In this document: piece after piece, positions 1 to 6,443 of the stretch
How positions within the stretch are numbered: the stretch's first letter is position 1
Layout of the letters: each line of letters opens with the position of its first letter
Assembly: GCA_031283785.1 (NCBI GenBank)
Contig: JAITBC010000369.1
Location: 1 to 6,867, forward strand
Length of the DNA: 6,867 nt
Origin: Tannerella sp.
Lineage (GTDB): Bacteria; Bacteroidota; Bacteroidia; Bacteroidales; Tannerellaceae
Direction: 5' to 3'
The notes under the pieces: model-generated
The model's database searches: none
What the model saw: the letters and a program-made list of their open reading frames with translations, nothing else
What the model was told of the DNA's origin: nothing
Translations under genes and position numbers: made by a program

Positions 1-813
1 ATATCCTGCCACGCTCATCCGCCCGTCCCGGTCGACCGGATTGGTTTTCGTGACCACCGCTTTATCAATAAAATCCTTATGAGGCGCAATATATCCCGAA
101 TCGCTGGCACGACAAAGAAATACGCTATCTAATGTAAAAATATGACCGAAACCCAGCGCAGGGTCGCCTGTACCGTTCACATCCACGCCGACTTCGATTT
201 TGGCCATGGCGCGAATCATGGTAATCAGCGGTACGGTTTTTCCCGTCTCCAGATGCCCTTGCGGAGTAAACGTAAGAGTCTCATTCATTTGCCCCCACAT
301 CGGAATGCCATCACTTGCACTTGTAGGCGCCGTATGCCACGGCGTTCCGGAAAATTTCAACTGCGCGACAAGATCCGTTACCGTACTTGTTCCTTCCGTC
401 AGCGACAGATTCAATCCGTGCGGAATATTGGCCACACATATCAGGCGCTGCCCTGTGAGAGGCCTCGTCTTAAGCGTTACTACGGCTCTGTACGTCGTAT
501 CATTCGAAAGAGCATGAATACTGTCCTTGGGTACGGATACCCGGTAGAGATATGTGTCAGTCATTGCATGGCTTGACGAGGTATTTTCAAAAACAAACAC
601 CTCCATCGAATCTATTTTCTTTTCTTCTCCATCCGTAAACGCTCTTGTCCAAAGAGTTCCACTATTCATTTTCGGAAACACAATCTGAAGAGTCACTTTG
701 CCCGGTTCGTCTTCCACAGGGAACGGCGGATTCGGATCAATGTTGATGGTGTTTTCCGACACACATGCCGTCACGGAAAGAAAGACCATTATATATAATA
801 TCCACTTTTTCAT
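1..813 (-). CDS. Fimbrial tip/accessory subunit lipoprotein (FimD/Mfa4-like), partial, C-terminus outside window
   Basis: The frame is open from the ATG at 813-811 to the left edge, giving 271 codons with no stop, so the C-terminal part is missing. The start gives a type II signal peptide (basic KK, hydrophobic stretch, lipobox VTAC with Cys17); the in-frame Met9 would lose the basic residues. After the Cys comes VSE, then a Pro/acid linker, WTRAF with Arg57 as a candidate Arg-protease site, and a first beta strand (MEVFVFEN). IPMWG at 170-174 and RAMAK at 201-205 mark the join between the two beta domains and match the accessory gene upstream in the operon. Known of the family: such subunits sit at the fimbrial tip and may bind partners. 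The gene starts 26 nt after the upstream stop, so it is probably cotranscribed. A DUF4906-type label is possible. The exact tip position and ligand cannot be inferred. Confidence 0.85.
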   Translation of the reverse strand, partial: MKKWILYIMVFLSVTACVSENTINIDPNPPFPVEDEPGKVTLQIVFPKMNSGTLWTRAFTDGEEKKIDSMEVFVFENTSSSHAMTDTYLYRVSVPKDSIHALSNDTTYRAVVTLKTRPLTGQRLICVANIPHGLNLSLTEGTSTVTDLVAQLKFSGTPWHTAPTSASDGIPMWGQMNETLTFTPQGHLETGKTVPLITMIRAMAKIEVGVDVNGTGDPALGFGHIFTLDSVFLCRASDSGYIAPHKDFIDKAVVTKTNPVDRDGRMSVAGY

Positions 814-839
814 ACAAATATTTCTCTCTCATATTTATT

Positions 840-2267
840 TTAGCTGACTGTCACTTTGATCCGCTTGGTTATTTTGCCAACTATTATATCAATGTAATGT
901 GAACCCGAAGTAGCTGTCGTTTTCACCCTGAATTCCAACGGACCGGAATCTTGCCTCTGAAGGGAAGATGCATAACCGGTGCCGTCTCGAAGTTCAAGAT
1001 CGCCGCTTACGGTAGCGCGCCATCCCTCCCGATGATTCGTTTCTATTCTCACTACAGCTGTCTCTCCCTTAGTCACATGAAATTCCCCCTGACTGATATT
1101 CAGCGTATAATTGTCGATATCCTCCGGACCCAACCCAACTTCCTCCCAGTTTGCCACTTTCAGATACACGTCCAAATCCTCCTTACCCGTCAAGCCGAAA
1201 TTTTTTATCATCGCAGTAATGATATAGTGCGTATTTCGCTGAATACTCAAATCATAAATGTCTCTCCGATGACCATTTGGCAAAATGCTGTCGCCACTCA
1301 TAAACTTGCTGCCGTGTTTCAGCCCTTCACCCAAAATCAGCCGGTATGTTTTTGCAACGTCGGGTTGATTCTCTACGTTCACCCTGATCGATAAATAGGT
1401 GTATAAACTGGTGTCATTCGGCAAATATTCAGGAATAAAAAAACTCACTGTATCTTGAAATTTATACGCATCTTTCTCATAATTCGACATCGGCCACCCG
1501 GATACCAAAGAAATATTGGGATAAAAGGGAGCGAGTGCATCATGAAATTCTCCGGTAAAGCGTTCCGGCAACCAGAGGGAGTCACCGCTATAAGGGGTGG
1601 CATATAACCAGGAATAAGACGGTATTCTCCTAAGTTTGAGAGTATCCAGCACCAGTGGCGTACCTCCGTTATTCTGATCGGAAAACTGGCAAATCAGGTA
1701 GAGCGTCACTTTCGCAAAAATCCGCTTTACCGTCACAGGATATGGATCTGCCGGCGGATTGGGACTGGTAAGATCTATCGACGTATTCCCGCTCTCATCT
1801 ACAAAAACATTTCTATGTATCCCGAACATGGGAATCGGCCAAGTCGCATCCGCTTCCGGCAACTGTGTTGCATTTTGTGAATAATATTCATATCTGACGT
1901 TCCTTAATGTCGCTTCTGTTTTTATGGTGTCCAAACGCCAACTGCTCCGTTCGTTGGCGATCAGGTAAACATTCAGAGAGCCTGTCGGTACAATTTCTAC
2001 AAACGTAGGATGGTTGGGATCGGTATAGGGCGCCGGGTTTTTAGGCTGATCGGTATTCAGCACAAAATTACCGTTTGCCTTAAATACAATCATCCTGGAT
2101 TTAATGATGCTATCCTGCACGTTATCTCCTCGTGTCATCGGGACATGCAAAATCCCTTTTGCTTCCACCACAGGAACCTCCCCTCCTCCATCCGAAAACT
2201 CCGATACGCAGGAAGAAACGCCCAATATCATCAGGCATGTCCACAGCAAATTATATAACGCCTTCAT
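840..2267 (-). CDS. Fimbrial accessory/tip-adaptor subunit lipoprotein (FimC/Mfa3-like) with extra C-terminal beta domain
   Basis: 475 residues. The signal peptide ends in lipobox VSSC (Cys20), followed by VSE and an acidic linker. MTRGD has Arg46 as a candidate maturation site, followed by the first strand (MIVFKANG). IPMFG at 145-149 and KRIFAK at 181-186 match the partial subunit downstream. RNTHY at 344-348 and the strand ending VANW (W374) are typical of the end of fimbrillin-type C-terminal domains. About 88 more residues follow (388-475), with the layout of a small Ig-like or BACON-like sandwich: alternating strands, REGW around W416, and a final KRIKVTVS strand. That extra domain is unusual for a polymerising subunit and suggests a cap, adaptor or ligand-binding role (inference). 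An AGGAAAG ribosome-binding site at 2271-2277 supports the ATG at 2267. The gap to the anchor gene is 37 nt. Confidence 0.85.
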   Translation of the reverse strand: MKALYNLLWTCLMILGVSSCVSEFSDGGGEVPVVEAKGILHVPMTRGDNVQDSIIKSRMIVFKANGNFVLNTDQPKNPAPYTDPNHPTFVEIVPTGSLNVYLIANERSSWRLDTIKTEATLRNVRYEYYSQNATQLPEADATWPIPMFGIHRNVFVDESGNTSIDLTSPNPPADPYPVTVKRIFAKVTLYLICQFSDQNNGGTPLVLDTLKLRRIPSYSWLYATPYSGDSLWLPERFTGEFHDALAPFYPNISLVSGWPMSNYEKDAYKFQDTVSFFIPEYLPNDTSLYTYLSIRVNVENQPDVAKTYRLILGEGLKHGSKFMSGDSILPNGHRRDIYDLSIQRNTHYIITAMIKNFGLTGKEDLDVYLKVANWEEVGLGPEDIDNYTLNISQGEFHVTKGETAVVRIETNHREGWRATVSGDLELRDGTGYASSLQRQDSGPLEFRVKTTATSGSHYIDIIVGKITKRIKVTVS

Positions 2268-2304
2268 ATTCTTTCCTGTACTTAATAATTACATCTGCCA
2301 TACA

Positions 2305-3264
2305 TTATTCCGGAACTACATCGGTTACATAATACTCCCATCCGTTAATCGTAATAGAGGCAGTCATAAAATTTCTTATATCAAAGGTGACTTGTATCAC
2401 AAAATCATCTTCTATCGACAAATCCCATCGCCTGTTGGAGATGTACGAGAGCAGCATGTCGACCAGGCTTGTATCGAGTAATGTTCTGACTTGGCCTGCA
2501 TTATCGGTCATCGTATAGATGAGTTGCGACTCGGTAGATTTATCCTGTATTTCACGGATCACCACAAACTCCGAAACCCGATTTTTTTGTTCATCTTCAT
2601 GGGTTTGAGGGATATACGTCACTTTTGTGTTTTCAGATATCCGATTGTCCATAAACCGTAAACCTGCATTTCGCGAAATAATATGACAGTCGAATTGTTT
2701 CCCTTCGCTCTCCTCACCACTAAGCCCGGATGCTATCACGGTTATCTTTTTCGTATCTTTTATCAGGTCAATCGTATACACCTGCTCTTCCTGAAGAGCA
2801 GGCCGTACGTTCATTCTCAATGCGCCATAATATAAACTGTCCGGAAACTCCAGTACGCGGTGATCGGCTCCGACCTTTTTGAATTTAAGATCCAGTTCAT
2901 TCGCCCGGGTCTGCCCCGGTACAAGCGCAGGCACTTCATAATCTTCACCCAAGTTTCCCCAGACAACAAAATCGTAGGTGCCCGCCTTCAATAACAGCGG
3001 GATGGTATAACCGTTATACAAGGCTCCCCTCGAAGGATAGGCGCCTACAAACGTCCCCTCCGAATCAAATACATACAACGTCAATTTACTTACTCTTTCT
3101 CCCAGAAGGTCTGTTTCGTCCTTATTCATAGTGTACTGGACACGTATACCCAACCCGCATTCGCCCAAATTATCTCTTACACATCCCTGTATCACGAATA
3201 AAATGACCGTTATGCACATGGCTATACTCCTTATTTTCTTACTGCTTCTCTGCTTCTTTTTCAT
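2305..3264 (-). CDS. FimB/Mfa2-family fimbrial anchor lipoprotein
   Basis: 319 residues, the usual size of the family. A Lys/Arg-rich start and hydrophobic segment end in IQGC (Cys28). The mature start, CVRDNLGECGLGIRVQY, is the family hallmark: an acidic Asp/Asn-Leu stretch, a second Cys (C36), then a beta strand and YVFDSEG at 64-70. The protein ends with a strand carrying INGW (306-309). Known of the family: Mfa2/FimB stays lipid-anchored in the outer membrane, anchors the fimbria and limits its length. Consistent with this, no TR[AG] maturation motif lies in the N-terminal linker; the only TRA (119-121) is well inside the fold. The start is preceded by AAAAAAGGG, a plausible ribosome-binding site. 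A 128-nt gap containing a strong hairpin separates it from the major subunit, so it may be made at a lower level. Confidence 0.92.
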   Translation of the reverse strand: MKKKQRSSKKIRSIAMCITVILFVIQGCVRDNLGECGLGIRVQYTMNKDETDLLGERVSKLTLYVFDSEGTFVGAYPSRGALYNGYTIPLLLKAGTYDFVVWGNLGEDYEVPALVPGQTRANELDLKFKKVGADHRVLEFPDSLYYGALRMNVRPALQEEQVYTIDLIKDTKKITVIASGLSGEESEGKQFDCHIISRNAGLRFMDNRISENTKVTYIPQTHEDEQKNRVSEFVVIREIQDKSTESQLIYTMTDNAGQVRTLLDTSLVDMLLSYISNRRWDLSIEDDFVIQVTFDIRNFMTASITINGWEYYVTDVVPE

Positions 3265-3337
3265 ACGAACCCTTTTTTATACGATATTATACTACACTAA
3301 AAATTCAAAACTCTTTTCCCGTCTGTTACGAAAATAG

Positions 3338-3367
3338 CGGGAAGAGAGGGTTTTCTCTCCCTTCCCG
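3338..3367 (-). terminator. Intra-operon hairpin (partial terminator/attenuator) after the major subunit
   Basis: Read leftward, arms 3367-3355 (CGGGAAGGGAGAG) and 3350-3338 (CCCTCTCTTCCCG) enclose an AAAA loop. Of 13 positions 12 pair, one as G-U, with a single A-C mismatch. The stem begins 25 nt after the major-subunit stop and is followed by GCTATTTTCG, a short, broken T tract. The likely effect is partial termination or stabilisation of the upstream mRNA 3' end, giving much more fimbrillin than anchor and tip proteins (inference). Confidence 0.65.
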
Positions 3368-3392
3368 GTTTAAAATTAATGATTGATAATTA

Positions 3393-5219
3393 TTACTCTC
3401 CCGGTTGAACGGTCCAAGTAACTACACGCCATGGATCAATTGTGATCGAAGCAGTTATATAAGTCTCACCAGCTTCGGTAATATCCGTGGGCGGAAAGTT
3501 CAAATCATCCAGATCCGGAGCGCCTATCCCTTTAAACTGGGTGATATTCGCTGTATAGGCATGATTCCGCTTTACACCGGTCTTGTTGGGAGCAGCTGCT
3601 GTCGGATCTTCCAAACGAACAGCATAATAACATGTTCCGTGATCATATTCGGCAATCAGCGCCCTGCTCGGATCACTGTTTTTCTGCAAGTCATATTTTA
3701 AACTGTCAGCAGGAATTCCCGGGAATCTCTTATAATTGGCCTCATCAAATCCCGCAGCGCCGCCTTGTCCGTTGTTCAATATATATGCCACCTTGTATGC
3801 CGTTAATCTGTCCGTAAAGAAAATCCTGTCCGAAAGACCGTTCGCTCCGGCTACCCCGCGAAGCTGATACAACTTCCCATAGTGCGGAGCGGCAGTACCG
3901 GCAGGAACTACATAAGGCGCTGAAGCTCCCCGGTACCAGAAGGCATCAGGTACAGTAAAGGTCCTTGTCAACGGGGAAAATCTAATTGAATCGGTGGGAG
4001 TGCCGGCGGGTTGAGCAAACGCACCATTAATCAGAATATAACCTGTATCCACCCGAAATTCTCCCTGTATTGCGAAATCCGACGCATTCCCTTTCATGTG
4101 GACATCATGCGTATTTTCAGTTAGATAATGGGATACGACACCAGTCGCGTTTGCGGACAGAGTCACCCAATCAGCGATAGGGCTAAAGTTATAGAAATAT
4201 TTATCAAACTCAGTCTGCGCAGATGACGTACTCAATTTGTCGTAATAAGGCGATACCGGATAATTACTTAACGGCAGTCCCGTTGATGCACCGGGGGTAG
4301 TAAGTACATTGTCGCTTACAAACCGCTGGAACAGATACAACGAACGGTTAACCGCCAACAGGGTGTATTTCAATGTATTGGCATCAATAAACCCGGTACT
4401 GTCCGCTGTCTTGGGAGAACTAAGAGCAACCGGAGTTGCCGCAGCTGTAGCGTTATACATAATTCTGGCTTTGGCCACGGCCCTTTGAATAGCTATCTGA
4501 AGCGTATTGCTCGTACTGTTCGGATCAGTAAGCGCACTCGGCGTTCCCGTGTTCGAAGTAGTAGAATCAACATTCGCATAGAGCGTCTTGATCGAATAGC
4601 CATCAATTGCATTACTCATGATGTACCCTCCTGAACTTACCAGCGTAGTTAATGCATTAATATTCGCTGGAGCAGCAGTGGGCAACGCAGAGAGCATCGA
4701 ACCATTAGTACCCTCCAAATCATAAATTTTGGTAGCAAACTGCGCAAAAGTCGTTGTGCGAGGAATAATTCCAGTAGCCTCATCCACAGCAGCACTAAGC
4801 GTTGTATTCAATTTTGCATTGGCAATAACCAGAATCCGCTTTTGCCCCGATGTAACTTTTACGGTTTTCGACTTAGCGATATTCACATTTGGTGTACCTG
4901 TCGTTCCTGTATAAGTTAAATCCACACTTTGATTCACCTCACACGTGTCGTTTACACCGGTACCCTTAAAAATGATCAACCGAATCTCCGTCAAATTCGC
5001 GTTTTCACCCCCATCAGCGGTTAACGCTCTTGTTCCCGAATTGTCGCCTTCGCTTACCGTAAAGCTAAACGTAGCATAGGTAGGGATTCCTTCCACGACT
5101 TTCGTCGGATCGACTTCGCCACCAGGATTGGGGGCGGGTCCTTCACCATCACTGACACAGCCAGTGATTCCAACTGCCAAGAAGGCAGCATACACAAAAA
5201 ATTTAAACATTCTTTTCAT
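3393..5219 (-). CDS. Mfa1-family major fimbrial subunit (fimbrillin) lipoprotein
   Basis: 608 residues, rich in Ala, Thr and Ser, at the long end for fimbrillins. The signal peptide ends in ITGC (Cys21), followed by VSDGEG and a Pro/Gly linker. GTRAL holds Arg64, the candidate Arg-protease site that would release the lipidated segment and open the groove for strand exchange. Then come a first strand (IRLIIFKG), MSN at 201-203, RAVAK at 246-250, ENT at 368-370, YYAVRL at 531-536, RNHAY at 551-555 and a C-terminal strand ending in DPW (W597) plus 11 residues, the usual place of the donor strand. Known of the family: these proteins cross the outer membrane as lipoproteins, are cleaved, and polymerise into the shaft. 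It is the first gene of the operon, downstream of a ~490-nt leader. Met4 is an alternative start; Met1 is preferred because it places Lys-Arg before the hydrophobic core. Confidence 0.93.
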   Translation of the reverse strand: MKRMFKFFVYAAFLAVGITGCVSDGEGPAPNPGGEVDPTKVVEGIPTYATFSFTVSEGDNSGTRALTADGGENANLTEIRLIIFKGTGVNDTCEVNQSVDLTYTGTTGTPNVNIAKSKTVKVTSGQKRILVIANAKLNTTLSAAVDEATGIIPRTTTFAQFATKIYDLEGTNGSMLSALPTAAPANINALTTLVSSGGYIMSNAIDGYSIKTLYANVDSTTSNTGTPSALTDPNSTSNTLQIAIQRAVAKARIMYNATAAATPVALSSPKTADSTGFIDANTLKYTLLAVNRSLYLFQRFVSDNVLTTPGASTGLPLSNYPVSPYYDKLSTSSAQTEFDKYFYNFSPIADWVTLSANATGVVSHYLTENTHDVHMKGNASDFAIQGEFRVDTGYILINGAFAQPAGTPTDSIRFSPLTRTFTVPDAFWYRGASAPYVVPAGTAAPHYGKLYQLRGVAGANGLSDRIFFTDRLTAYKVAYILNNGQGGAAGFDEANYKRFPGIPADSLKYDLQKNSDPSRALIAEYDHGTCYYAVRLEDPTAAAPNKTGVKRNHAYTANITQFKGIGAPDLDDLNFPPTDITEAGETYITASITIDPWRVVTWTVQPGE

Positions 5220-5245
5220 TTTACAGTCAATTTAAATAAAACAAT

Positions 5246-5253
5246 TAAAGATA
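5246..5253 (-). promoter_or_regulatory. Weak second -7-like box close to the major subunit
   Basis: TATCTTTA on the minus strand matches TAnnTTTG at five of the six defined bases and lies 27 nt before the fimbrillin ATG. No TTTG or TTG was found at the proper distance upstream. It could be a second start in an AT-rich stretch or chance. Confidence 0.15.
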
Positions 5254-5283
5254 AAAAATTATTTCTCATTTATTATTTCGATT

Positions 5284-5403
5284 TTAATTCGTGTCGAAAA
5301 CGACGGTCTTCCTCTTTATTCGGACGCTTGCCTGCATTTTGTTTTTTATCATCCTTCCTGCCGGCTCATGTCCAGAGTATCCACTATCTTTTTCAACAAC
5401 CAT
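5284..5403 (-). other. Short leader reading frame, 39 codons, or relic of a small charged protein
   Basis: The frame begins MVVEKDSGYSG and ends VVFDTN; no clear ribosome-binding site is visible. The other two frames of the same stretch also look protein-like: one reads KKIVDTLDMSRQEG then stops, and the other, overlapping its end, reads DDKKQNAGKRPNKEEDRRF and on to a double stop near 5270. A single-base shift would join these two into one basic/acidic tail. That suggests a decayed small gene, but the region is too short to be sure. Confidence 0.2.
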
Positions 5404-5523
5404 AATACATTCTAACTTACACTCTCGTTTTTAATTTTTAATTATCAACTTTTTTTTACTACTCTGTTATTCCCTAAAACTCACGAACAATATCCTGCCT
5501 GTCGCCACGGAATATCAAAAGCG

Positions 5524-5595
5524 CTACCCTGACCGGTATCCGGATATGCCTTCCTCTTCCGATGAAGCTCCTACATTAATATATTGTTCCTCCAT
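5524..5595 (-). other. Short leader reading frame, 23 codons
   Basis: It begins MEEQYINVGASSEEEG and ends in TAG, 12 nt after the 31-codon frame. There is no recognisable family and no strong ribosome-binding site. It is recorded because it is the middle of three short frames in the leader. Confidence 0.12.
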
Positions 5596-5606
5596 TCCAC
5601 ACTCTA

Positions 5607-5657
5607 TTCAGGGACTCATTTTCAAATGGAAATACATTCCCTGAACCTGATCAGGTT
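5607..5657. repeat. 14-bp palindrome with overlapping inverted repeat in the leader
   Basis: AACCTGATCAGGTT (5644-5657) is a perfect 14-bp palindrome. Its left end overlaps TCCCTGAA (5638-5645), which is the inverse of TTCAGGGA (5607-5614) across a 23-nt spacer. Both strands therefore contain two CCTGA and two TCAGG segments that can pair in more than one way. Possible roles are a dimeric regulator site or an RNA switch in the leader. Confidence 0.5.
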
Positions 5658-5703
5658 TTGAAAAAATGAATCCATCCTCTTTCTCAAGATTCGGATACTT
5701 CAT
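5608..5703 (-). other. Short leader reading frame, 31 codons
   Basis: The ATG lies 10 nt after the -7 box, so the predicted transcript would begin only a few bases before it (near-leaderless). The peptide begins MKYPNLEKEDGF and ends HLKMSP, and I do not recognise it. It overlaps the palindromic region at 5607-5657, so its translation could affect leader folding (inference). It could equally be chance. Confidence 0.2.
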
Positions 5704-5711
5704 TTTATCGA

Positions 5712-5855
5712 TGCAAATTTAGCGCTGTTTTTTATAGGCGAACAAATTAAGACCCAAAAAAAGCGTAACGTATATTAATACATATTACCATATTGATGTT
5801 CTGCAACTTGCAGTTCGTTTTTTTCGATATTCATCCCCAAAAGTCTAAATTCGCA
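5712..5855. repeat. Imperfect 11-bp inverted repeat with one arm on the -7 box
   Basis: TGCAAATTTAG at 5712-5722 is mirrored by CTAAATTCGCA at 5845-5855 (10 of 11 positions) across 122 nt. The left arm contains the operon -7 box; the right arm forms a near -7 box on the plus strand (TAAATTCG), with TTCG 19 nt before it. This may be a pair of divergent promoters or chance. The arms are shorter than those of well-known invertible Bacteroides promoters. Confidence 0.3.
5714..5746 (-). promoter_or_regulatory. Bacteroidota housekeeping-type promoter for the fimbrial operon
   Basis: On the minus strand TTTG (5746-5743) is followed by 21 nt and TAAATTTG (5721-5714), a perfect TAnnTTTG -7 box with the -33 element at about the accepted spacing (19-21 nt). 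It is the only minus-strand TAnnTTTG found by eye in 5220-6867. Transcription would start near 5710-5707 and run ~490 nt before the major fimbrillin ATG. It is inferred from consensus only. Confidence 0.6.
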
Positions 5856-6340
5856 CAAAAAAAATGGTGATTTCAGCCGTTTTTATTACTACGAAAATAG
5901 TGTTTTAACAGTCAGAAAATCATTACTCAGATAAATTAACACTTGTTTTTGACTTATTTGCTCCCGGAAACGTGTTTTTTCGCGATAATTCTCTTGCATG
6001 AATCTTATTCATCGACCCAAGAAATGCATACATACCCGTTATTTGTTTCCAAATCATATCAAAATCCTCCATTTATATTAATTCCGTTGTTAATCATATT
6101 TATACGTATCCATTTAGCATACCGCACAGGAGTATTGCAAATACCGTGCCAATGATGCGCCTGCCTGATTTATTCGAAGAAATCAACGCGACGCCATTTT
6201 CAGTATATATCGCTCGTACACGCTTAATTTGTTGATTTACAGTTATGGAAAATGATAACCGTATCTGCGTCCGGGCGACTAAAATATGAAACAATATGAC
6301 AGAAAGTCCGAAGTCTGTCATTCGCATCAATAATTGAGTT
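5750..6340. other. AT-rich intergenic region with scattered inverted repeats, no gene seen
   Basis: No frame has a plausible start, ribosome-binding site and family resemblance. Inverted repeats seen are CTGCAA/TTGCAG at 5801-5813, AAATCAAC (6180-6187) with GTTGATTT (6231-6238), a 9-position imperfect stem at 6238-6263 with one mismatch, and TGACAGA/TCTGTCA at 6297-6320. None is followed by a clear T tract. Those at 6180-6320 are dense enough to suggest a regulatory or recombination site, or an old mobile-element edge. Confidence 0.4.
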
Positions 6341-6387
6341 ACTTTTTATCGGGCTACGCTCGCGGAGTTGGGGGACTTATTACCTCG

Positions 6388-6395
6388 TATCTTTG
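6388..6395 (+). promoter_or_regulatory. Plus-strand -7 box (first of two)
   Basis: TATCTTTG is a perfect TAnnTTTG. TTG at 6368-6370 lies 17 nt upstream, slightly close for the -33 element. It points right, away from the fimbrial operon. Confidence 0.3.
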
Positions 6396-6434
6396 TGCAC
6401 GAAAACACAAGGGTTCGATTCTTAACAAATGTTG

Positions 6435-6442
6435 TATATTTG
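6435..6442 (+). promoter_or_regulatory. Plus-strand -7 box (second) before the candidate structured RNA
   Basis: TATATTTG is a perfect TAnnTTTG. The best -33 candidate is TTCG 17 nt upstream, a one-base mismatch. Transcription would start around 6446-6449, inside the left arm of a closing stem. Confidence 0.35.
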
Positions 6443-6443
6443 C

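Larger units (their letters stand above)
5220..5710 (-). other. Long 5' leader of the fimbrial operon, no conventional gene
   Basis: Roughly 490 nt separate the predicted start site from the fimbrillin ATG. The leader holds three very short frames (5608-5703, 5524-5595, 5284-5403), a 14-bp palindrome at 5644-5657 with linked inverted repeats, the quasi-palindrome CCGGTATCCGG at 5533-5543, and an AT-rich, stop-rich stretch around 5425-5460. The 120 nt next to the start codon are AT-rich, as is usual for Bacteroidota translation starts. Confidence 0.45.

Noticed and set aside
142..576. Plus-strand frames of 105-147 codons inside the fimbrial genes
   Set aside because: They lie antisense to genes with clear signal peptides and family motifs and have no start signals.
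3265..3300. TATAAT-like promoter before the anchor gene
   Set aside because: There is no TAnnTTTG with a proper -33 element; TATAAT-type boxes are not the Bacteroidota consensus, so read-through from upstream is simpler.
5631..5655. Resemblance to the TPP riboswitch core on the plus strand (GAAATAC then GAACCTGATC-GG)
   Set aside because: The CTGAGA segment and the 3' GCGTAGGGA segment are missing, it points away from the operon, and no thiamine gene is present.
5775..5834. 19-codon minus-strand frame starting MNIEKNELQV
   Set aside because: It lies upstream of the operon promoter, is very short and has no promoter of its own.
5943..6155. 70-codon hydrophobic plus-strand frame
   Set aside because: AT-rich composition alone gives such a sequence; no good start signal or family match.
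6100..6330. 76-codon minus-strand frame with a hydrophobic tail
   Set aside because: No ribosome-binding site or promoter, no recognisable family, and it is crossed by several inverted repeats; probably chance.
6410..6420. GGGTTCGATTC, like a tRNA T-loop
   Set aside because: The flanking bases do not form the T stem, and no acceptor, D or anticodon arm is present. A tRNA-derived attachment site is also unsupported.
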